64,000 bases of DNA from Bosea sp. OAE506 (lineage in GTDB: Bacteria > Pseudomonadota > Alphaproteobacteria > Rhizobiales > Beijerinckiaceae): the NCBI RefSeq assembly GCF_040546595.1, contig NZ_JBEPOB010000001.1, forward strand, positions 503,501 through 567,500, given 5' to 3'. Made by a program: the position numbers and the translations under genes. The notes under the pieces were generated by a model. That model had not been told where the DNA came from. It was given only the letters and a program-made list of their open reading frames with translations, and searched no databases. Position 1 is the stretch's first letter; the number at the start of each line of letters is the position of its first letter. Below, one piece after another: positions 44,453 to 52,527 of this stretch.

Positions 44453-46930
44453 ATGACCAGGTCGAGCCGACAGGAACGAAGCAGCTGGCGCTGGAGCCGC
44501 CACGTGCTTCTGCCGGGTCTCGCGGCCAGTCAGGCTCCCTCCGCCGCGCTCGCCCAGGGCGCGTGGCTGGTCCCGCTGCGTCCCGACATGTTCAGCACCG
44601 GCGTGCTGTCGGTTGTGCTGGCGGGGCTGACCGTCTTCGCCGCCACGACCTCGCTGGTCTATGTCCGCGAGCGCGCGCGCTGGCACCGTCGCGAGGCGGC
44701 GCTGGCCGGCGAACTCGAAGCCACCCGCGGCCAGCATGACCGGCTGACGGCCCTGCTCGCGACAGACCCGCAGGTCGTCGTGAGCTGGACCGGACGGCAG
44801 GCCGACCCCGTTTTCGAAGGCGACAGCGGCTTTCTCGGCGCGCCCGGCGCGACGCTCGCCCTCGCCTATGGGGCCTGGGCGCCGCCGGCCGACGCCAAGC
44901 GGCTCGAACTCGCCACCGACGCGCTGAAGGAGCGCGGCGAATCCTTCGGCCTGACGCTGCGGAGCAAGACGGGCCCCTTCATCGATGTCGAAGGTCGGCC
45001 CGTGGCCGGGCGTGCCGTGATCCGCTTCCGCGAGGTGACCGGCGAACGCGCGCGGGTGATGGCGCTGCAGGGCGAACTCGATCGGCTCGGCAGCGAGCAC
45101 AAGGCGCTGGCGGGACTGTTGGGCGGCCTGCCCCAGCCGGCCTGGACGCGCACGCCGGAAGGCCGGCTGAGCTGGTGCAACGCCGCCTATGCGCGCGCCG
45201 TCGAGGTTGCCGATGGCGAGGCGGTCAAGAGCGGCATCGAGCTGCTCGACCGGGTGGAGCGCGAGGCTGCCGCCAAGGCACGCCGCGAGGGCCAGGTCTT
45301 TTCGGCACGCGCACCCGCCGTCATCGCCGGGCAGCGGCGCACGCTCGACATCCTCGAATTGCCGACGCCGACCGGTTTCGCCGGCATCGCCACCGACATG
45401 AGCGAGCTGGAAGCCGTCCGGACCGATCTTCAGCGCCAGATGGACGCGCATGTGCGCACGCTCGACCGGCTCAAGACCGCGGTCGCGGTATTCGACGCCT
45501 CGCAGCGCCTCGTCTACCGCAATTCGGGCTTCGAGGCGCTCTGGTCGCTCGACCCGGCTTTCCTCGACGGCCATCCCAGCGACGGCGAGATCCTCGACCG
45601 GCTGCGCGCCGAGCGGCGCCTGCCCGAGCTTGGCGACTATCGCAGCTGGAAGGCCGGCGTGCAGGCGGCCTACACCGCCACCCGCGCCAATGAGGACTGG
45701 TGGTACCTGCCCGACGGGCGCACGATCCATGTCGTGGCGAGCCCGAACCCGCAGGGCGGCGTCACCTATCTCCTCGACGACGTGACCGAGCGCTTCACGC
45801 TTGAGTCGCGCTTCAACGCGCTGTCGCGGACGCAGCGCGAGACGCTGGATTCGCTGCGCGAGGGCGTCGCCGTGTTCGGCTCGGACGGGCGGCTGAAGCT
45901 CTCCAACCCGGCCTTCGCGCAATCCTGGCGGATCAAGCCCGACCTCGCCGCCGCCGCGCCGCATATCGACGAGGTGGTACGGCTGTGCCGCCCGCTCTTC
46001 CCGCAGGACGAGATCTGGGGCGAGCTGCAGAGCGCCGTCACCGGCGTGCGCGATGCGCGCGAGGATTATGTCTGCCGGATGCAGCGGCGCGACGGCACGG
46101 TGCTGGACTGCGCTGCGGCGCCGCTGCCCGATGGGGCGACGCTGATCACCTTTGCCGACGTCACCGCCAGCGTGAATGTCGAGCGGGCGCTGACCGAGAA
46201 GAACGAGGCGCTGGAGAAGGTCTCGCGGCTGCGCGAGGATTTCGTCCACCACGTCTCCTACGAGCTGCGCTCCCCGCTCACCAACATCATCGGCTTCGCG
46301 CAGTTGCTCGGCACCGAGGCGATCGGCGCGCTGAACGAGAAGCAGCGCGAATACACCTCGCACATCACCCGCTCCTCGGGCGCGCTGCTCGCCATCATCA
46401 ACGACATCCTCGACCTCGCCACGATCGACAACGGGGCGTTGACGCTCGAACTCGAAGAGGTCGATGTCGCCGACACCATCGCCCAGGCTGCGGAAGGGCT
46501 GCATGACCGCCTGACCGACAGCAAGCTCGAACTCAAGGTCGTGATCGCACCCGAGGCCGGGCCGCTGCGCGCCGACGGCAAGCGCCTGCGGCAGGTGCTG
46601 TTCAACCTGATCTCCAACGCGATCGGCTTCTCCTCGCCCGGTCAGACGATCACCGTCAGCGCGGCCCGCAGCGAAGGCCATGTCCGCATCACCGTCGCCG
46701 ATCAGGGCCGCGGCATTCCCGCCGAGGTGAAGGAGAAGGTGTTCGACCGCTTCGAGAGCCACTCGCTCGGCTCCAGCCATCGGGGCGTCGGCCTCGGCCT
46801 CTCGATCGTGCGCTCGATCGTGGAACTGCATGGCGGCCGCGTCGAGCTCGACTCGGCGCCGGGCCGCGGCACGCGCGTGACGGCGGTGTTCCCCTCGGCG
46901 GGCGTGCCGCTCTCGGACGCCGCGGAATGA
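44453..46930 (+). CDS. divL: Atypical sensor kinase DivL (tyrosine in place of the phospho-histidine)
   Basis: 825 residues from the ATG at 44453. A membrane segment near residues 45-65 (VLSVVLAGLTVFAATTSLVY) is followed by several PAS-like domains (residues ~85-560, e.g. VFDASQRLVYRNSGFEAL and VFGSDGRLKLSNPAFAQS). The H-box reads FVHHVSYELRSPLTNIIGF, with Tyr603 exactly where the His should be: the hallmark of DivL. The ATPase boxes (NLISNAIGF, DQGRGIP, GVGLGLSIV) are intact. In Caulobacter DivL binds DivK and controls CckA, hence CtrA, at the new pole. It overlaps the TsaE gene by 4 bases. Confidence 0.93.
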   Translation: MTRSSRQERSSWRWSRHVLLPGLAASQAPSAALAQGAWLVPLRPDMFSTGVLSVVLAGLTVFAATTSLVYVRERARWHRREAALAGELEATRGQHDRLTALLATDPQVVVSWTGRQADPVFEGDSGFLGAPGATLALAYGAWAPPADAKRLELATDALKERGESFGLTLRSKTGPFIDVEGRPVAGRAVIRFREVTGERARVMALQGELDRLGSEHKALAGLLGGLPQPAWTRTPEGRLSWCNAAYARAVEVADGEAVKSGIELLDRVEREAAAKARREGQVFSARAPAVIAGQRRTLDILELPTPTGFAGIATDMSELEAVRTDLQRQMDAHVRTLDRLKTAVAVFDASQRLVYRNSGFEALWSLDPAFLDGHPSDGEILDRLRAERRLPELGDYRSWKAGVQAAYTATRANEDWWYLPDGRTIHVVASPNPQGGVTYLLDDVTERFTLESRFNALSRTQRETLDSLREGVAVFGSDGRLKLSNPAFAQSWRIKPDLAAAAPHIDEVVRLCRPLFPQDEIWGELQSAVTGVRDAREDYVCRMQRRDGTVLDCAAAPLPDGATLITFADVTASVNVERALTEKNEALEKVSRLREDFVHHVSYELRSPLTNIIGFAQLLGTEAIGALNEKQREYTSHITRSSGALLAIINDILDLATIDNGALTLELEEVDVADTIAQAAEGLHDRLTDSKLELKVVIAPEAGPLRADGKRLRQVLFNLISNAIGFSSPGQTITVSAARSEGHVRITVADQGRGIPAEVKEKVFDRFESHSLGSSHRGVGLGLSIVRSIVELHGGRVELDSAPGRGTRVTAVFPSAGVPLSDAAE

Positions 46931-48471
46931 CGGACGAAGCGCGCAAGTCCGGCCCGCACCGGCTGGTGCTGGCCGATGAAGCGGCGACGCTGCGGCTGGC
47001 GGCCGATCTCGCGGCGATCCTGAAGCCCGGCGACATCGTCGCGCTCTCGGGCCAGCTCGGCGCCGGCAAGTCGATGCTGGCGCGGGCGATCCTGCGCGCG
47101 CTGGCCGACGATCCCCGGCTGGAGGCGCCGAGCCCGACCTTCACCCTCGTCCAGAGCTACGAGACCCCGCGCGGGAGCGTGCTTCATGCCGATCTCTACC
47201 GCGTGCGCTCGCCCGAGGAGCTGGACGATATCGGCCTGACCGAGGATCTCGACCGGCTGATCCTGCTCGTCGAATGGCCCGACCGGGCCGGCACGCGCCT
47301 GCCCGGCGGGCGCCGCCTCGACATCGTGCTCGATGTCGACCCGGACCATCCGGAGACGGGCCGCATCGCGGACCTCTCCGGCGGCGTGCTCTGGCGGCAG
47401 CGCCTGGCGATCGCGATCGCCTCGCGGCGGCTCATCGACGATGCCGGCTGGGACGATGCCCGTCGCGACTACATGCAGGGCGACGCCTCGAGCCGCGCCT
47501 ATGAGCGGCTGACGCGGCCCGATGGCAGCAGCGCCGTGCTGATGATCTCGCCGCCGCGTCCGGACGGTCCGGCGATCCGGCTCGGCAAGCCCTATAGCGC
47601 GATCGCGCATCTCGCCGAAAACGTCGACGCCTTCGTCGCGATGGACCGCGGGCTGCATTCGCTCGGCTATTCGGCGCCGGAGATCTACGCCCAGGATCTC
47701 GATACCGGACTGCTGCTGATCGAGGATCTCGGCAGCGAAGGCGTCATCGACGGCAACGGCCCGATGGCGGAACGCTACGAGGCGGCCGCGCGGCTGCTGG
47801 CCGACCTCCACCGCCACGCCCTGCCGACCATCCTGCCCGTGGCCGACGGGCGCGACCATGTCCTGCCGGACTACGACCGGGCCGCGCTCGCCATCGAGAC
47901 CGAGCTGATCCTCGACTGGTACGCCCCGCACATTGCGGGCGTCACCCTGCCCGCCGTGACGCAAGCCGAGTTCGCACGGATCTGGAACCGGCTCTTCGAC
48001 GAGATCCTGGAGGCGCCGGGCACCTGGACGCTGCGCGACTTCCACTCGCCCAACCTGATCTGGCTGCCGAAACGCGAAGGGCACGCCAAGCTCGGGCTGA
48101 TCGACTTCCAGGACGCGGTGATCGGCCACCCGGCCTATGACCTCGCCTCGCTCGGGCAGGATGCGCGCATCGACGTGCCCGCCGCGCTGGAGCTGCGGCT
48201 GCTCGCGGCTTACGGCCAGGCGCGCCGGGCGGACGATCCCGATTTCGACCTCGCGGGCTTTGCCCGCGCCTATGCGATCCTCGGCACGCAGCGCAACACC
48301 AAGATCGCCGGCATCTTCGCGAGGCTCGACAAGCGCGACGGCAAACCGGCTTATCTCAAGCATCTGCCGCGCATCGAGGCCTATCTGCGCCGCAATCTCG
48401 AGCACCCGGCGCTGGAAGAACTCAAGGGCTGGTATCAGGCGCATCTGCCGAAGCTGTTCGAGGTGGGGTGA
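46927..48471 (+). CDS. tsaE: TsaE - AmgK-type phosphotransferase fusion
   Basis: 514 residues. Residues 1-~150 are TsaE: Walker A SGQLGAGKS (41-49), SPTFTLVQSYE and LHADLYRVRSPEELDDIGL. TsaE powers threonylcarbamoyl-adenosine (t6A37) synthesis on tRNA. Residues ~165-500 are an APH/ChoK-type kinase: Brenner motif LRDFHSPNLIWL, metal site LGLIDFQDAVIGHPAYDLAS. AmgK, the cell-wall recycling kinase, phosphorylates MurNAc/GlcNAc at C1. A MurU-type gene follows, supporting AmgK identity. It starts at the ATGA overlapping the divL stop. Confidence 0.92.
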   Translation: MTDEARKSGPHRLVLADEAATLRLAADLAAILKPGDIVALSGQLGAGKSMLARAILRALADDPRLEAPSPTFTLVQSYETPRGSVLHADLYRVRSPEELDDIGLTEDLDRLILLVEWPDRAGTRLPGGRRLDIVLDVDPDHPETGRIADLSGGVLWRQRLAIAIASRRLIDDAGWDDARRDYMQGDASSRAYERLTRPDGSSAVLMISPPRPDGPAIRLGKPYSAIAHLAENVDAFVAMDRGLHSLGYSAPEIYAQDLDTGLLLIEDLGSEGVIDGNGPMAERYEAAARLLADLHRHALPTILPVADGRDHVLPDYDRAALAIETELILDWYAPHIAGVTLPAVTQAEFARIWNRLFDEILEAPGTWTLRDFHSPNLIWLPKREGHAKLGLIDFQDAVIGHPAYDLASLGQDARIDVPAALELRLLAAYGQARRADDPDFDLAGFARAYAILGTQRNTKIAGIFARLDKRDGKPAYLKHLPRIEAYLRRNLEHPALEELKGWYQAHLPKLFEVG

Positions 48472-48499
48472 GCGGACGCCTGCGAGCTTCATTATACGA

Positions 48500-48614
48500 G
48501 CCCTCATCCTGAGGAGCCGCGTCAGCGGCGTCTCGAAGGATGCTTCAGGAGGCTCCTGAACTCGCTGGACCATCCTTCGAGACGCGGGCTCTGCCCGCTC
48601 CTCAGGATGAGGGC
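48500..48614. repeat. Intergenic palindromic repeat, CCCTCATCCTGAG family
   Basis: The ends are exact inverted copies: GCCCTCATCCTGAG at 48500-48513 and CTCAGGATGAGGGC at 48601-48614. Inside, GTCTCGAAGGATG pairs with CATCCTTCGAGAC (48530-48542 with 48572-48584). It fills the gap between the TsaE-AmgK gene and murU. It is a different family from the 9.2 and 31.3 kb copies. Confidence 0.85.
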
Positions 48615-48671
48615 TGAGAGTGGTTGTCGCCCGCACTTCTGCTAGCCTGCCCGCCATCAAGGGAGATTCGC

Positions 48672-49427
48672 GTGACGCAGGCCCATTCCCACCCGATCCG
48701 CCGCGCCATGGTGCTGGCGGCGGGGCTCGGCAAGCGGATGCGGCCGATCACCGACACGCTGCCCAAGCCGCTCGTCAGCATCGGCGGCAAGCCGATGCTG
48801 GACCATGCGCTCGACCGGCTGGCGCAGGCCGGCGTCGAGGACGCGGTCGTCAATGTCCACCATCTCGCCGAGCGCATCGAGGCGCATCTGGCCGGCCGAA
48901 CTAACCCTCGGGTGACGATCTCGGACGAGCGGGCGGTGCTGCTGGAGACCGGCGGCGGGGTGAAGAAGGCGCTGCCGCTCCTGGGGGACGAGCCCTTCTT
49001 CCATGTGAATTCGGATTCGCTCTGGAGCGAGGCGGGCGGCTCGGCCATGCAGGCCATGGCGCGGGCCTGGGACGCCGGGCGGATGGACATGCTGCTGCTG
49101 CTGGCGCAGCGCGAGGGCAGCGTCGGCTTCGACGGGCGCGGCGATTTCTTCAAGGCTGAGGACGGGCTGCTGACACGGCGCGGCAGCGCCGACAGCGCAC
49201 CCTTCGTCTATGCCGGTGTCGCCATCATGAAGCCTGACCTGTTCGCGGATACGCCAGAAGGGCCGTTCTCGCTGAATCTGCTGTTCGACCGCGCCATTGC
49301 GGCCGGCCGGCTGCACGGGCTCGTGCTCGACGGGCAATGGCTGCATGTCGGTACGCCCGAGGCGATCGCGCCGGCCGAGGCCGCCTTCGCGGCGGCGCAG
49401 GCCACGCCCGCGCGAGCCGATGGCTGA
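48672..49427 (+). CDS. murU: Nucleotidyltransferase, MurNAc-1-phosphate uridylyltransferase (MurU)-like
   Basis: 251 residues from a GTG at 48672 with AGGGAG upstream. The sugar-nucleotide signature is VLAAGLGKRMRPITDTLPKP. The metal-binding Asp region is FFHVNSDSLW, and GQWLHVGTPEAI closes the fold. MurU joins UTP to MurNAc-1-P made by AmgK, giving UDP-MurNAc and bypassing de novo synthesis. The adjoining AmgK domain makes this reading much better than a general sugar-1-P transferase. Its end overlaps addB by 8 bases. Confidence 0.88.
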   Translation: MTQAHSHPIRRAMVLAAGLGKRMRPITDTLPKPLVSIGGKPMLDHALDRLAQAGVEDAVVNVHHLAERIEAHLAGRTNPRVTISDERAVLLETGGGVKKALPLLGDEPFFHVNSDSLWSEAGGSAMQAMARAWDAGRMDMLLLLAQREGSVGFDGRGDFFKAEDGLLTRRGSADSAPFVYAGVAIMKPDLFADTPEGPFSLNLLFDRAIAAGRLHGLVLDGQWLHVGTPEAIAPAEAAFAAAQATPARADG

Positions 49428-52400
49428 ACTCAACCTCTTCACGATCCCCGCCGGCGCGCCCTTTCTCGACGTGCTGGCGCAGGCGATGCTGGAGGGGCGC
49501 TTCGGGCGCGTCCATGATCCCAAGGACCCCGCCGCGCTGGCGCGCGTGACGCTCTATCTGCCGACGCGGCGCGCGGCACGCGCCTTCGCCGCCTGCCTCT
49601 CCGACAAGCTCGGCGGCGCGCCGCTGCTGCTGCCGCGAATCCTGCCGCTGGGCGATGTCGACGAGGCCGAGACGGCGCTGATCGGCGCCGGAGCGCTGGC
49701 CGAAGACCGCATCGCGCCGATCGACCCGCTGGCGCGGCGCATGATCCTGACGCGACTCGTCGATGCCTGGGGGCGCAGCGCCAATCGCAGCCATCTGCGG
49801 CTCGACCCGTCTGAGCCCTCGCTGGTGCCGGCGACTCTCGCCGAGGCCTATGGGCTCGCGGGCGACCTCGCCGCGCTGCTCGACCAGATGCAGACGGAGG
49901 ACGTCGCGGTCGAGCGGCTCGGACGGCTCGACGCGGCCCGCTTCGACAGGATCTGGCAGCTCAATGCCGAGTTCCTGTCGATCCTCGGCGGCGCCTGGCC
50001 CACCATCCTGAGCGAGCGCGGCGCCTGCGACCCCGCCACCTTCCGCAACCGGATGCTCGCCGCCGAGCGCGAGCGCCTGCTCTCGGGCGCCGTCACGGGG
50101 CCGATCATTGCGGCCGGCTCGACCGGCACGGTCCCGGCCACGGCGCGGCTGCTCGCGGCGATCGCGCGGCTGCCCAATGGCGCGGTGGTACTGCCCGGGC
50201 TCGACCTCGAGCTGCCCGAAGAGGCCTGGCTGGCGATCGCCGAGGAGCCCGCCCCCTCGCATCCGCAGGCGGCGCTGCACCATTTGCTCGACACCCTGCA
50301 GGCGGTGCGGGCCGATGTGCGCGCACTCGCCGAACACGATGCCGCGCATGGCGCCCGCTCGCGGCTTCTGCGCGAGGCGATGCTGCCGGCCTCGGTGACG
50401 CAGAGCTGGGCGGATCTGCGCGAGCGCCTTCCCGCCGAGGAGGCGGAGCTGGCTTTCCGCGACCTGCGCCTCGTCGAGGCGGCCGACGAGCGCGAGGAGG
50501 CGCTGGCGGTTGCGGTCGCGCTGCGTGAGACGCTGGAGACGCCGGGCCGGCAGGCGGCGCTGATCACGCCCGATCGCGGCCTCGCCGAGCGAGTGACAGT
50601 CGAGCTCCGGCGCTGGGACATCGCGGTCGATGATTCGGCCGGCTTGCCGCTGGCGCGCTGGCCAGCCGGCTCGCTGCTGCGGCTCGTGCTGGAGGCGGCT
50701 CTGGCGCAGATGACGCCGGGAAGCCTCGTGCCGCTGCTCGCCCACCCGCTCTGCCGGCTCGGGCTTTCGCGCGAGGAGACGGCGCGCGGCGCCTCGGCGC
50801 TGGAGATCGGGCTATGGCGCGGCGAGAGCGTCGGGCGGGGGCTCGCCGGGCTGTACGAACAGCTCGGACGCTGGAGCGAGCTTTGCACCGCGCGCCATGC
50901 GCCGGGTCCGCGCAAACGCCTGAGCGAAGACGATGCCGCGGCGGCGGCCACAGTGCTGGCGGCGCTCGGCACCGCCTTCTCGCCGCTGCTGGAGGCGCTG
51001 TTTCTGCAGGCGCCGTCGCTGGCGGTGATGACCGCCGCGGCCCGCGCCACGGTCGATGCCGTCAGCCTGAACGAGGACGGGCAGGCCTGCGCCTTCCGCG
51101 ACGCCGATGGCGAGGCGCTGGCCGGACTCTTCGACGATCTCGCCGCCGCGCAGTCCGACATGCCCGAGGGTGGCCGGCCCGCCGATGTCGTTGCGATCCT
51201 GGACGGGTTGCTGGCCGAGCGCGTGGTCAAGCGCGGCGGCGGGGGCCATCCGCGCGTGCGGATCTGGGGCCTGCTCGAGGCGCGCCTGCTCGAGGCCGAC
51301 CATGTCGTGCTCGGCGGGCTGAACGAGACCGTCTGGCCGCCGCAGACCACGACCGACGCCTTCATCAACCGGCCGATGCGCGCCGAACTCGGCCTGTCGC
51401 CGCCGGAGCGCCGCGTCGGCCAGACCGCGCATGACTTTTCGATGGCGCTGGCGGCGCCCTGCGTGACGCTGACGCGGGCGCGCAAGGCCGGCGAGTCCGA
51501 AACGATCGCCTCGCGCTTCTGGCAGCGGCTTCAGGCGGTGACGCCGGTGCCCGTCTGGGGCGAGGCTCTGGCACAAGGGAAACGGCTGACGGCGCTGGCC
51601 GGCCGGCTCTCGGCTCCGGCGCCGGTTCGCCCGGTCGGCCGGCCGGCGCCGAGGCCGCCGCGCGCGCTGCAGCCGCTCTCGCTCAGCGTCACCGATGTCG
51701 AGACGCTCTATCGCGACCCCTACCAGATCCATGCCCGCACGATCCTGAAGCTCGACGCGCTGGACGGGCTGGTGGAGGACCCGAGCGCGCAGGATCGCGG
51801 CAGCCTGCTGCACGAGATCGTCGAGACCTTCGCGGCGACCTATCCGGAGCAGTTGCCGGCCGACGCCCATGGCCGGCTGATCGCGATCGGCGAGCAGGCG
51901 TTCCGGCGTTTTGCGGATGCGCCGGAGGTGCGGGCCTTCTGGTGGCCGCGCTTCCTGCTGACGGCCGGCCATTTTATCGCCTGGGAGGAGCGGCGGCGCG
52001 GCTCTCTCGCCCGCATCGCGGTCGAGGTCTTCACCGGCCACCGCTTCCCGCTCTCCGACGGGCAGACGCTGCGGCTCAGCGGCAAGGCGGACCGGGTCGA
52101 GATCACGCGGGAACCGAAGCTTCGCATCATCGATTTCAAGACCGGCGCGCCGCCGAGCAAGGCGCAGGTCGAGAAGGGCTTCGCGCCGCAATTGACGCTG
52201 GAGGCGGAGCTGGCGGCACGCGCCGGCTTCGAGGGCGCGGTCGGCCCCACCCCGGTCGAGGCCGTGCTGTACATGAAGCTGCATCACGACCCGAAGGCCT
52301 GGGCCAAGGACAAGCCGCTGGAGTTCGACGGCGAGAGCCTGGCGGATGTGGCAAGCCGCCATCTCGAACGCTTGCTGGCGCATGTCGAGGCGCTGCGCAG

Positions 52401-52527
52401 CGGCCGCGAGGCCTTTGTCTCCCGCCGGGCACCCGACTACATCAAGTTCGCCTCGCCCTATGACCATCTCGCGCGGGTCAAGGAATGGGCCGCCGCCTCC
52501 GAGAGCGACGAGGGGGACGGGGCATGA
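49420..52527 (+). CDS. addB: Double-strand break repair protein AddB
   Basis: 1035 residues from the ATG at 49420, inside the end of murU. N-terminal AddB-type segments are TLYLPTRRAARAFAACLSDK and LLLPRILPLGDVDEAE, with an inactivated-looking helicase body. The RecB-like nuclease is at residues ~850-980: GKADRVEITREPKLRIIDFK followed by QLTLEAELA. With AddA it resects double-strand ends to start RecA recombination. Alphaproteobacterial AddAB replaces RecBCD. It overlaps addA by ATGA. Confidence 0.95.
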   Translation: MAELNLFTIPAGAPFLDVLAQAMLEGRFGRVHDPKDPAALARVTLYLPTRRAARAFAACLSDKLGGAPLLLPRILPLGDVDEAETALIGAGALAEDRIAPIDPLARRMILTRLVDAWGRSANRSHLRLDPSEPSLVPATLAEAYGLAGDLAALLDQMQTEDVAVERLGRLDAARFDRIWQLNAEFLSILGGAWPTILSERGACDPATFRNRMLAAERERLLSGAVTGPIIAAGSTGTVPATARLLAAIARLPNGAVVLPGLDLELPEEAWLAIAEEPAPSHPQAALHHLLDTLQAVRADVRALAEHDAAHGARSRLLREAMLPASVTQSWADLRERLPAEEAELAFRDLRLVEAADEREEALAVAVALRETLETPGRQAALITPDRGLAERVTVELRRWDIAVDDSAGLPLARWPAGSLLRLVLEAALAQMTPGSLVPLLAHPLCRLGLSREETARGASALEIGLWRGESVGRGLAGLYEQLGRWSELCTARHAPGPRKRLSEDDAAAAATVLAALGTAFSPLLEALFLQAPSLAVMTAAARATVDAVSLNEDGQACAFRDADGEALAGLFDDLAAAQSDMPEGGRPADVVAILDGLLAERVVKRGGGGHPRVRIWGLLEARLLEADHVVLGGLNETVWPPQTTTDAFINRPMRAELGLSPPERRVGQTAHDFSMALAAPCVTLTRARKAGESETIASRFWQRLQAVTPVPVWGEALAQGKRLTALAGRLSAPAPVRPVGRPAPRPPRALQPLSLSVTDVETLYRDPYQIHARTILKLDALDGLVEDPSAQDRGSLLHEIVETFAATYPEQLPADAHGRLIAIGEQAFRRFADAPEVRAFWWPRFLLTAGHFIAWEERRRGSLARIAVEVFTGHRFPLSDGQTLRLSGKADRVEITREPKLRIIDFKTGAPPSKAQVEKGFAPQLTLEAELAARAGFEGAVGPTPVEAVLYMKLHHDPKAWAKDKPLEFDGESLADVASRHLERLLAHVEALRSGREAFVSRRAPDYIKFASPYDHLARVKEWAAASESDEGDGA

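Noticed and set aside
44261..46831. Long open frame of about 856 codons on the minus strand opposite divL
   Set aside because: It mirrors the divL coding frame; GC-rich codon bias opens the antisense frame. Its translation is low-complexity and matches no family I know.
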